A stretch of 64,000 nt of DNA from Plectosphaerella cucumerina. Taxonomy: Eukaryota > Ascomycota > Sordariomycetes > Glomerellales > Plectosphaerellaceae. Where the stretch lies: assembly GCA_020746995.1 (NCBI GenBank), contig JAGPXD010000003.1, forward strand, positions 5,456,001 to 5,520,000. The letters run 5' to 3'. A program made the position numbers and the translations under genes. The notes under the pieces are model-generated. The model ran no database searches. It saw only the letters and a program-made list of their open reading frames with translations, and was not told the DNA's origin. Within the stretch, counting starts at the first letter, position 1. Each line of letters starts with the position of its first letter. This document shows positions 44,225 through 53,741 of the stretch, piece by piece.

Positions 44225-45700
44225 GTTGGAGCGGGCGGCGCGCGGGCGGCAGGGCTCATCGCAGGGGGATGAGCGAGTCGGTGCCGTGGCAGCATTGAGT
44301 TGCTCTGTGCAGCTTTACGATTGTGAGGCAAGTGAGTCGACGCGGGACACAGGCGGAAGGGGGGGCAGGCCGTGCTAATATTCGGTCAGAGCGTGACGCA
44401 TACCGAGGTGGGAGGGGCCCGAGATCGGACCGTCCGTCTTGGCTCCGGCCCCCGCTGGGTGGGGCATGTGAAAGGTACCCGCCCGAGCGCCGCGACCGAT
44501 GGAGGGACCCGGACAATTCCGGGGGTTCTGCTGTGGCGCCGGGCCGAGCCGGGACCGTGAGTATGGGGAATTCGGGGGACACCACGGGACGGAGACGGAG
44601 GGGATGGACGGGAGGGGATTTGTTGAGTGGTCTTGGGTATAAGAGGTGGTGTTTCCGGGGGACTTGTACTATTTTTCGTGCTGTTTTCCTCGTCACTTCT
44701 CCCCGACGGTCACCGGCATCCTCCGACCCACCTATATCAAGGCCAGCCATGTTGCAGTCGCTGTCCATACGAGACCTCGTACATCAGCGGTGTGAACACG
44801 GTCACTTTGGGGCAAATGCAGGACACCTGAAACTGTTGCTACACCCGGAGAGCATGTTGCTTGTCAGTCGCTCGTCCACAACTTTAACCTACTATCATCG
44901 ACATCCCAGCAGCTTGAGAGCTGTCTCATCAACGTTCAAACCTCAGCAGGAGGCATCGCAGACTGTGGCTCATTGATGACAACCTTGGAAGTCATCATCT
45001 GCAGCCAAGGGATGATCGAATGTCTGGCCAGGCCTTTGCATGCTGCCGAGACTTGGCCTCCAGGGGTTGTTCTCCATCACAAGCCAGTCTGAGTCTCGGT
45101 GTCGTTGCATCCATGCCCAATCTTGGCTCTCATTTCAAGCTCAGACTCTCATCAATAGTATCCGAAGAGCATCCTGAAATAGAGGACAGTCAAATGAAGC
45201 TCGCCAGAGGTAACATGCTGCTGCTAGAATATTTATATTCATCATCGAGTTCATATCGAGTTCCAAGTAAACATGTAGTCGCTGCACTTCTCACGCCCAT
45301 GACGCCAGTGCAAGTCCGCCGGCCCACCTCCATCCCTTCCCGGCGCACCACTCCGATCTCGTCGGCAAAAACTCCCCTTTCGCCGAGCCGCGCCCGCCAA
45401 ACCAACCCCCAGCCCATTCGGCATATCGAGCTTTTCGCCGACACCCAACCAACGCCGCCCCCTTTTCGATGCCCTCGGCTTACGGCCGTGCCTCCTTGAT
45501 CCCGTCAACCACATGCATATCCACAATGGCCCCGTAGCAGAATGACTAACCCCGGGCAAAGGGGGGCTTTTGCCCGGTTGACGCCTTGGTCGAAAAAACT
45601 CGGCGGCAGGGGAACAAAAGAAGCTGGGTGGCCGGATTGACGAAAGGCGAGGAAGCAGTGTTGGAACGACATTGTATCACGCATACCGGACGACATCGAA
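44225..45700. other. Divergent promoter region of Zn2Cys6 regulator and MFS exporter genes
   Basis: 1.48 kb; GC-rich near the regulator and less so around 45150-45270. It contains the CGGACCGTCCG word listed separately. Open frames on both strands lack motifs. No RNA gene seen. Confidence 0.6.
44426..44436. promoter_or_regulatory. CGG/CCG cluster upstream of regulator and exporter
   Basis: CGGACCGTCCG combines one CGG and two CCG triplets within 11 bp, a plausible Zn2Cys6 half-site arrangement in the shared upstream region. Single occurrence, so low confidence. Confidence 0.25.
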
Positions 45701-47396
45701 ATGGCTTCAAGAACAGACGAGAAATCACCGGCCCAGCCGCCGCCCCCGGGCATCCTCACCGACACCTCCGACCCAGAAGACGGCCCGGCGTCCGCATCCG
45801 CCCCGCCACGGTCTTCCGACGACGACGTCGTCGCCGTGTCCCGGTGGCGCCGGTGGATCATCCTCTTCACCGTGTGCTGGCTCCCCATCCCCATGACATT
45901 TGGCACCTCGTCCGTCATGGCCGTCACGCCAGAGGTCGCCTCCGACCTGCACGTCGACGAGACGGCCATCCACGTCGCCAACGCCGGCGTTTTCGTCGCC
46001 ATGGCCATGTCGCCTCTCATATGGAACCCTGTCGCTCGCCTCGTCGGACGGCGGGTGGGGTATCTCCTTGCTGCGGCTGTCATGTGTCTCTGCTCGCTTG
46101 GTGCTGCGCTGGCGCCGAACCTGGCTGCTTTTGCGGCGATTTGGGTGATTGGTGGCTCGACGGGTGTGGTGTTTTTGGTTTCGGGGCAGACGATCCTGTC
46201 GGACATCTTTGAACCGGTAGGTCTGCGAGGATGGCATCCTGGGAAACGTGAGCTGACATGCATAGACGATTCGAGGAACGGCCGTCGGCTTTTTCCTAGG
46301 TACTTGCGTCAGCGCCAACACCGTCGGTAGGTACATCTCTTCTTCCTGACGACGTCCCAGAGTTCTGACACCTGCAGCCCCCCTCACTGGTGGTATCATC
46401 GCGACATACACCAGCTGGCGCGTAATCTACGGCGTCCAAGCCGCCATGTCCTTCTTCGGCCTCGTTATGGCCTGGTTCTTCGTCCCCAAGGACGTCACCC
46501 CCGCCGTCGACCTGGGCTTCCGCACCGGAAAGCCAACATCCGAGTGCTTGCGCACCCTCGCCTCGACATTCAGCCCCAGGACTGTCTTCAAGATGTTCCT
46601 CTTCCCCAACATCCTCCTGGCCGTACGTCTTACCTCAAATACCTCTCGCACCTCTTGCCATTGCTGACATAACCCCACCAGGACATCGCATGCGGTCTCC
46701 TCTCCTTCAACCAGTACGGCCTCCTCAGTTCCATCCGATTCTCCGTCGGCGAGCGCTTCGGCCTCAACACTCCCCTGACCAGCGGTCTCTTCTACCTCGC
46801 CCCAGGCGGCGGCTTTCTCCTCGGCAGCACCATCGGCGGTAAGATCTCCGACCACACTGTCAAGCGGTACCTCGTGAAGCGCAACGGCTTGCGCCTCCCC
46901 CGCGACAGGCTGAGAAGCGGCTTGGGCGCCATGTTCCTTGTCCTGCCCCTGGGTACCCTGCTCTTTGGCTGGGGTCTGCAGGACAACATCGGAGGCATGG
47001 CCCTGCCTGCCGTCAGCGCCTTCTTTGCTGGCGCTGGTCTCATGTGGTCTTTCAGCGGCCTCAACACATATTCTGCCGGTACGTGCTCCTGTCATGCTGA
47101 TGAGGAATGATGCTGACCCCCTGCAGAGGTCTACCCACCATGCAAGACCGAGGTCATCAGCAGCAAGTACATCATCCAGTACTCCTTTTCCGCTGTGACC
47201 ATGGCGACGCGGGTGACAATGATGGAATCAATCGGCATTGGGTGGTCATTCACCATTAGTGAGTCTTATTGCATCTTGAGGTGGATGTCTGCTGACCAAA
47301 ATAGCTGCAATCACTGGCTTCTTGGCTGGTGTCGTCGTGCTCTTCCTGATCAGATATGCGCCAAAAACCGAAAAGCTCATGAGCGAAGGCAAATAG
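45701..47396 (+). CDS. Major facilitator superfamily exporter
   Basis: Six exons: 45701-46216, 46266-46326, 46378-46622, 46682-47078, 47127-47258 and 47305-47396; 480 aa. After a Pro/Ser/Asp-rich cytosolic head come 12 predicted transmembrane helices. MFS landmarks: 'VARLVGRRVGYLLAAAVMC' in loop 2-3 (motif A region), 'SGQTILSDIFEPTIRGTAVG' across the first junction, and 'APLTGGIIATYTSWRVIYGV', which matches the motif C region of drug:H+ antiporters. The gene most likely encodes a plasma-membrane proton antiporter for small molecules. It shares its upstream region with a Zn2Cys6 gene. Substrate unknown. Starting at the ATG 45701 gives the longest consistent protein. Confidence 0.92.
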
Positions 47397-48357
47397 AAGG
47401 TGTTGGGGAAGGCATGCATGCACAGGTCCGCTGGCAGGGCCTGGGCTATGATTTTGTTCGAAGCAATAGAGGAGCATGGGAAGGCATTAGAAAGATGCAT
47501 GGCGTTGGCGTTCGGGATTCTGCTTCACATCCTAGTAACATATGCATCGGTAGACTCATCCTACGATGAAGCCACTGGGATCACAGTGAATGCATGCTGC
47601 TGGTTCTGCAGCTGCTTCCGCGCCTGCTCGGTGCATACTTACTTGGGCACATTTCTCATGCAATTTCCCATCCAACGGCGAGGCTGGCGCAACTTGCAGG
47701 CCGGGCGTTTCCGCCGGTGATACTCACCTGACGCAGGCAGACTCACCGGGCATTCGCCGCGGCTGTCGAGCCGGTGGTTCGATTCCGCCACTCACCTTAT
47801 CTTTTGTCTACCTTAGGTCAAGTTGAGGCAATGCTGCCTCTTGTATCGGCGGCCTGGAAAGAAGGCAGACTCGGGACTGCAGGTGCCAAAACACTCCACC
47901 GGCTCGGGCACCTGCAGAAAACAACAACAAACGCGAAACAAAGAAATACGCGTCCCTGCCTGAGGTGAATTTGTGGCCTTGCACCCTAGAAAACAAATCT
48001 ATCGGCAATTTTGTAGCCCTCCTCAACTCAATCCCATCCTCTCCCCTCCAGGGTCAGGGCTCGCCACACTCATCACAACTGCGTTTTCCCGACTGGAGGC
48101 AAATACCGAGCCACGACTGTACAGAGTTTTGGCCCTTTGCCTTTCTAGTACTGCCTGCAGGTCAGTTTCAAGGATCTTCCTCCCTCTCCTCGTTCCATTT
48201 CCTTGCAGGCATTTTCTGACTGCATCTTCCGCTTCTAGGTCGCTTCTTGCCGGCATCCTACCAACCCAAGACACCCGCGGGCATGAAAGCCTCTGATCCT
48301 TAAGCTTCGAGAGCATCAAAAATCACAAGACCAATTCGGCACACTTGCGCCCTCATC
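47397..48357. other. Intergenic
   Basis: About 960 bp. It contains a lone tRNA B-box-like T-arm followed by a T run near 47773-47813, without a matching 5' half (see rejected items). Otherwise nothing recognised. Confidence 0.55.
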
Positions 48358-50460
48358 ATGTCATCAGACCCGGACGACCCGTCCTCGGATCTTCCAACAA
48401 CCACGATAGCCCGCCGCGGGCCGTCGCAAAATGGTGTTCCGGCTGTCACCATCATCCTTGAAGGCCAAGCAAGTGATTGGGTCACGATTGAATGCATCAA
48501 CCGTCTAAACAGTCGCTTTGACCGAATGCCAGATCCGAGGGAAGCGACTGGCAGATATGTGGGAGTACATGCCATCACCCTACAGCCCGTGTTTACCACA
48601 GGCAGCACGTTCCTCCTCCGACCTGGTGGGAGGCAAGCCGCCGCGAAAGACATTATATTCGACGAAAAGCTGCTGAGAAACGATGCACCCGAGTCTGCTG
48701 CAGCTCTCAGAGCCACCGCAGTGGTCATCGATGAAATCTTTGTGCCGGCACAGAAGCGTCGTCAACGATTTCCAGCACGCCCAGGGCCCGTCAAGCGCTC
48801 CCGCCTGGATGATGTTGGCACGGAGGCCCACCACATGGAGCTTCCGCTTCGCCTTGGCCACATTGACGAATACCGCCAAAGCGAATTCTTCCGTCTTGCA
48901 GTCCCACGTCTGGGCAACATCCAGATCCCAGAGACTCTCGTCGCACTGGCACGAGCCATACAAGCCAGTTTACACAACGAAAATCTCCACCTCCACGTGG
49001 TTGTGATGGCCATCATCGTCTGGGTTGACATACACTCCGACCCCGCGGAAAGAGGTCGTGTCAGGTTCCCGCCACAAAACCTCACTCAATTTGTGGCCTA
49101 CTGGCCTCACTTCCTGCGTTTTCATGAAGTCTTTCACCTTCCGGTTTATTGCCACCCTTGTCAGTTCACACGGGTCATGGGCCAGAACAACATCTATGCT
49201 GTCCGCGAAGATTGGGAGGAGGAGGCGAAGACCCTCGTGGACGTCTGCCGACTGCATCCAAGGACCGACTATGCACAGATGCTCCCATCGTCCTGGCCGG
49301 GATCGACGCTCACCTTCCCAGCCGACGCCGAGGACTACGGCTTTGCCACTCCCAACATGGTTCTGGCAAAGAAACTGGGACAGCCCAGCATACACATCAT
49401 CGGCCACCCGGCCTATCCTTGCGACGGCTCGCGCCACACCGCTTTCTTGCTACCAAGGACTTGGATGAGCCCTGCGATCAAGTACGCAATGCCACGCACA
49501 ACCACGGAGATCTCGGACATAGTGATTGAGCCAGAGAGACGAGAGCTGGGCTCCCTTCGTCTGATCACTGGCCAAGTTCTCGACATTTTCCCTCGCCCCG
49601 AGGACCTGACTCCCCTCGCAACCATTCCGGCTCAACAATCACCGACTCGGCCTCCCTGTCCCGTCATACAGCAGCAAGAGGTACATAACAACGTGCACAC
49701 TAACAACAGCCTCCGTGTTTTCTGGGAGCACGTGGCTTCCCCCGAGTTTCGCCGGGCACAGAAGGAGGCCCAAGACTCGAAGCTACAGGAGGCGATTGCT
49801 GCCGGCATCACCCTCGATCAGGTTTCGTTCGACCAGCACAACCTCCTGTCTTGGCCGGCTCCCAACCAAGTCGTGAGCCCACCCGCATCACTACTGCCTG
49901 CCGAGCTCGCCGCCGAAGTACGAGTTGCCGTAAACGCCCATCTTTTGTCACCGCATCGACATCAAGAGTTCCGGAGCTTCCTCGACTTGGTCCAGTCAAC
50001 CGAGGATCTTGAGGTGAACTCCGTTCGCACAGCTCTCAAGCGTGCTGTGAGCCAGGCACAAATGTTGAAGGAGACGATTGAAGACTTCGTACGCTCCTTC
50101 CATTCACGGGCCTTTGTCCACGACGATCCGACGGACTGGACATTCTGCCGCGCCATCGCGCCCAAATTCCTCATCCCGCTGCTTCACCTCGTCGGAGCTG
50201 ATCAGCTGGCAGCTCAGCCAGTGCAGACGCTCACCCCGGAGCACGTGTGTGAGGCTGTGAAGGGCATTATGGATGTTCACACGAACATCTGGAGCCTCCT
50301 GGCCCCCAGCACGGTGGTCTGCGTGCCGAATACTAGGGTGCTCATCGAAGAGTGCATGCCCATCACGACATACTGGATGAAGTCTCTGTTGAGCTCTTCC
50401 CCGTTCCAGATTTTGGACGTCTTTCAGAAGCTCTTGGAGTCAATTCCAGATGACAACTGA
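48358..50460 (+). CDS. Orphan protein of unknown function (700 aa)
   Basis: One uninterrupted 700-codon frame starting MSSDPDDPSSDLP. No signal peptide or membrane segment is evident and I recognise no domain. Visible: a low-complexity acidic/Ser-rich N-terminus, a basic stretch near residues 130-145 ('QKRRQRFPARPGPVKRSR') that could be a nuclear localisation signal, a central region rich in His, Trp and Pro ('LTQFVAYWPHFLRFHEVFH'), a Pro/Gln-rich linker near 430-450, and a helical C-terminal third ('SVRTALKRAVSQAQMLKE'). Intronless while most neighbours are split. Its stop codon is the first part of a 17-bp tandem repeat. Likely real given length and codon usage; function not assignable. Confidence 0.75.
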   Translation: MSSDPDDPSSDLPTTTIARRGPSQNGVPAVTIILEGQASDWVTIECINRLNSRFDRMPDPREATGRYVGVHAITLQPVFTTGSTFLLRPGGRQAAAKDIIFDEKLLRNDAPESAAALRATAVVIDEIFVPAQKRRQRFPARPGPVKRSRLDDVGTEAHHMELPLRLGHIDEYRQSEFFRLAVPRLGNIQIPETLVALARAIQASLHNENLHLHVVVMAIIVWVDIHSDPAERGRVRFPPQNLTQFVAYWPHFLRFHEVFHLPVYCHPCQFTRVMGQNNIYAVREDWEEEAKTLVDVCRLHPRTDYAQMLPSSWPGSTLTFPADAEDYGFATPNMVLAKKLGQPSIHIIGHPAYPCDGSRHTAFLLPRTWMSPAIKYAMPRTTTEISDIVIEPERRELGSLRLITGQVLDIFPRPEDLTPLATIPAQQSPTRPPCPVIQQQEVHNNVHTNNSLRVFWEHVASPEFRRAQKEAQDSKLQEAIAAGITLDQVSFDQHNLLSWPAPNQVVSPPASLLPAELAAEVRVAVNAHLLSPHRHQEFRSFLDLVQSTEDLEVNSVRTALKRAVSQAQMLKETIEDFVRSFHSRAFVHDDPTDWTFCRAIAPKFLIPLLHLVGADQLAAQPVQTLTPEHVCEAVKGIMDVHTNIWSLLAPSTVVCVPNTRVLIEECMPITTYWMKSLLSSSPFQILDVFQKLLESIPDDN

Positions 50461-50639
50461 GGAGGAGACGACTTGGAGGAGGAGACGACTTGGAGGAGGA
50501 GACGACTTGGAGGAGGAGACGACTTGGAGGAGGAGACGACTTGGAGGAGGAGACGACTTGGAGGAGGAGACGACTTGGAGGAGGAGACGACTTGGAGGAG
50601 GAGACGACTTGGAGGAGGAGATGACTTGGAGGAGATGAC
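50459..50639. repeat. 17-bp minisatellite, 10 full copies
   Basis: The unit GAGGAGGAGACGACTTG is repeated ten times head to tail (50459-50628), the last with one C-to-T change at 50622, followed by a shortened eleventh copy. The array begins with the GA of the orphan gene's TGA stop. Because 17 is not a multiple of three, all three frames are open and give cycling peptides on both strands, which explains several spurious frames here. Confidence 0.97.
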
Positions 50640-50877
50640 CCTTTCGAGGCTTTGCTTGTGCGCGCATGCCTCTCACACAGAGGGGCGATATCGGCGCCTG
50701 GAATTGCCACAGCTCTTGAGGCCGTGGGGGATACACATTTGCTAGGAGAGTTGCTTTCTCATCGGTGCGCGTGTTTCAGGACTGTATTGACAGTCTAGCC
50801 TGTGAATTCACATGGGTATCTTCTGTACTGCTAGCAAAACTTACCACTGCTCTGTCGTTTCGTCCTTCTACACTCTC

Positions 50878-52148
50878 CTAAACCCGTCGTGGTGCCCCAT
50901 CATTGATGTCTTCATACCGCGGTGGAGGCTCATAATTCGGCGGCGGCGGTTGACTGCCATTGACGGCTGCACCGCTGGCCGTATTGGCCATCCCTGAAGG
51001 ACCATTTGCCTCCGGGGCTGCCCTACCCTCGTCCTCTGCGGCGCGTGGTTGGTATACAGGAGCAGGTTCCGGCTCAGCTTCCGGCAGTCTGGACAGCGGT
51101 ATGCCACCCTGCTCGCCTTGTTGACGATTGGCAGCCGCGAGCCGCTTTCTGCGATAGCCGAGGTACTGGAACAAAACGAAGAGGATGAAGAACAGGCCAA
51201 ATGCCGCACCGACGCCGGCGCTGACATATGCTTTGTTGATGCCTCGGTCTTCCTCTGGTGTTGAGGAGGTGCTGGCGGATGAAGCGGTGATCGTCGTCCC
51301 GGAGGCGGTTGGGGACTGGACAGAGGTAGGCGAGATGCCGGCGTTGGCCAGAGCTTCGGCCTTGGTATCAGCGCCGTTGTCGGGGCTGTTGCAGTTCTCC
51401 TGGATGCTACTCTGAGTTGACGAGAACTGGACGCGGAAACACTGGCGAGGTTAGTGGAAGAACGAACCATGAGAGGGATGCTTCGGCCTACCTTGGTCCT
51501 GACGTCCGAGGGGTCGGAGTAATTGGCATGACCGATGTCGCGATCCATGTCAAAGTAGTTGAAGCGGATGGCAAGGCTGGCGTAGATTCCGTCGAGATCG
51601 GTTGCGTTAATCTTCACGGCCGTGTCCTTGCCGCCGCCAAACTTTTCAAGGCTGGTAGGAACCGGCACCGATTCACCGCCGCGACACCACCGCCCGTCGC
51701 CAACGACGCGAAATTTCCTGTCCATCGCCCTGAACCACGAGTACCGCGTCATGTCGGGGTCGAACTTTGCGCCCTCAAACTGACCCCAAAAGACATCCGC
51801 TGACCATTCTCCAAGCATCTCCTCGACGGGTTCGAGGGCATCTTCCGCGGTCGGGGCGGTTTGGTGGACGTAAAAAGGGAGGCCGGTCTCGATGTTGACG
51901 TTGACGACGTAGGACTCCCAAAGTGTGCCGTCCTCGAAACAGGGAAACTTTGGCAGGCGACCTTCCTCGAGGTCTTGCATGTAGCCGTAGGCGACGTCGT
52001 AGCCGAATGCGACGCCCTCAAAAACGCTGATGTAGTCGTCCGTGCTCGTCATCCCGCTCATGCTGAGATGATACGGGACAGCGGCGTCGGAGAGCGACAC
52101 GGCCGAGAGGACTGCGACGCATCGCAGCAGGAAGCGATTGGGCATCAT
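50878..52148 (-). CDS. Type I single-pass membrane protein of unknown function
   Basis: Two exons, 52148-51492 and 51441-50878, 50-nt intron (GTAGGC to CGCCAG with CTAAC branch); 406 aa. A signal peptide ('FLLRCVAVLSAVSLSDAAVP') precedes an ectodomain of about 250 residues with aromatic-rich segments ('WSADVFWGQFEGAKFDPDM', 'RYSWFRAMDRKFRVVGDG') and a few Cys. A Ser/Thr-rich stalk ('ITASSASTSSTPEEDR') leads to one transmembrane helix ('GVGAAFGLFFILFVLF'), a basic stop-transfer ('GYRRKRLAAANRQQG') and a Pro-rich tail with PPxY-like 'PPPNYEPPPRYED'. The tail could recruit WW-domain ubiquitin ligases. No named family recognised; probably a fungal surface or endosomal protein. Confidence 0.85.
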
Positions 52149-52626
52149 TGTCGTTGTCGCATGTCTGGGTCGTGGTCGTGTTGTGAGCGCATCGTCGTCG
52201 GTCGAACAAAATTGACGGTCGGTGGCCAAGTCGACAGGACACCCTGCCAAGTTAAATAAATGAGCGGCAACCTGCACCTCCAGGGGTATGAGGTCAACGA
52301 CTTGACGAAGGAACGGCGCAGCGAGATGAACAGATCCATTGCGGCTAGGCCGTGCCGAGCAGCTCAGGTGACAGGGGGACAGGGGTCCTCAGCTTGAAGG
52401 CTCAAAGCGGCAGGTCGTACGGATCGCCACGATCCTACCAGGGCCCGTCAGTTGATGGCTTGGCACGGACGAGGTAACCTCCTAGGGTTCTCGGGATATA
52501 TTGCACAGCGCGAGGCTATGTGTGCCCTTTCATGTGTTTGAGGATATTCCATGAGCCGCGATGATGAGCTCTACCTGGTGCATTCTCCTGAACTCATCGT
52601 TGCAGCTTCCATTCCCCAGCTTCACC
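52149..52626. other. Intergenic
   Basis: Promoter of the type I membrane protein gene and 3' region of the EBP-like gene. No feature recognised. Confidence 0.6.
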
Positions 52627-53355
52627 TCACCGTCCCTTCTTCCCCTGGTCCAGCTTCTGCACCCTGGCGAAGACAGTCGCGACGCTGCGCAGGCTCTGCC
52701 ACAGCAGAATCGAGGGGATGACGATCCAGAAGGCGTTGAGGAGGACGTAGTAGCCCCAGAAGTAGTAGCGCTCCGGCCTCGAGTACAGCGTGGCGCGCGC
52801 GTGCTCCTCAAAGGTGCATGTCGCGTAGTAGAGGACGTCGCCGTACAGCTGGCCGAGGCTGATGACGATCTGGAGAGGGTGGCGCCAGGGAGATTCGGAC
52901 ACGATCGTCGAGGCGCAAAGGATGGAGAGAGGGCCCCAGAAGACGGCGGTGATGGTCTCCATGCAGACGACGAAGGTGTCGCCGGTGAGATAGCGCGAGT
53001 CCGACAGGGAGTACTCCTTCCACATCTGGCCCAGAAGAGTCATGTCCCCCGCGAGGGTGTCGAAGTGCAGCGCGAAGTAGCCTGAGCGAGGTCAGTGGGG
53101 TTGACCGATGCATGGTAACAAGTGTGACTTACCCTCGAGGAAGAAGTGAATGAATGCGCAGAGGACAAACCAGGCGGCGGTGGCCAGCTCGCTCTTGGGG
53201 ATGCCGGGCCTCTTGCTCTTCGCGATGGCTAGGGTGGGGAGGATGATGGTCGCGCCGATGCCGCAGAACCAGGCCAGGATGACGGGCGTCGACATGGTGT
53301 TGGCCGAGTAATTGGGAATGGCGACGCCAAGCGGGTAGAAGGGGTGAGTCGCCAT
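52627..53355 (-). CDS. Emopamil-binding protein (EBP/EXPERA) family, sterol isomerase-like
   Basis: Two exons, 53355-53133 and 53081-52627, 51-nt intron; 225 aa. Start MATHPFYPLG chosen; an in-frame ATG 25 codons upstream is possible. Five or so membrane helices. EBP landmarks: 'AFIHFFLEGYFALHFDTLAG' (completed by splicing) with the conserved His and Glu, 'LGQMWKEYSLSDSRYL', 'VVCMETITAVFWGPLSI' with Glu-Thr, 'ISLGQLYGDVLYY', and 'YYFWGYYVLLNAFWIVIPS'. Animal and plant EBP is the Delta8-Delta7 sterol isomerase of the ER; fungi normally use the unrelated Erg2, so this may act on another polycyclic substrate. Family call is firm; function is open. Confidence 0.9.
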
Positions 53356-53741
53356 GATGACAGTGGCCTCGGGGCAGTGGGCGGAGTGTCGATGGTGGGA
53401 TGGAGGATGAGAAGGAAACTCGAAGCTCATTGAACGCCAGACGGAATTGAAGGGATTTTCAGTCAGCCAAGGGCCACGAGGACAAGACATTGGATTTCAG
53501 GGGCAAGCCAATCAAATGGCCGCTTCCCCACATGTTCGGTGCCCAGACGGGCTACACGGATGTTGCAGGGCCCCTATTTTCAGGGCTTAATTCAGAGGAA
53601 TCGCGGAGGCGGGGCCCTGAGATTCCGGCGCTCCGAGCATGCACACTCTCGTTCCGGGCGGGCTGGTTCATCAAAGATGTCAGAACCTCTTTGTTCCAAA
53701 CTTTTTTTACATCCAAGATTGTTATCTTCCCCCAAACCCCT
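53356..53741. other. Intergenic
   Basis: Upstream of the EBP-like gene and 3' of the carboxypeptidase gene. No coding sequence or repeat recognised. Confidence 0.55.

Noticed and set aside
47716..47813. Possible tRNA: GGTTCGATTCC T-arm with five-pair stem, followed by a short T run
   Set aside because: The 3' acceptor strand has no fully pairing 5' partner (best upstream match leaves two mismatches), and there is no A-box at the right distance. Probably a chance B-box.
50363..50736. Repetitive frames encoding Ser/Lys/Pro or Glu/Arg/Gly repeats
   Set aside because: They are the 17-bp minisatellite read in different frames, not genes.
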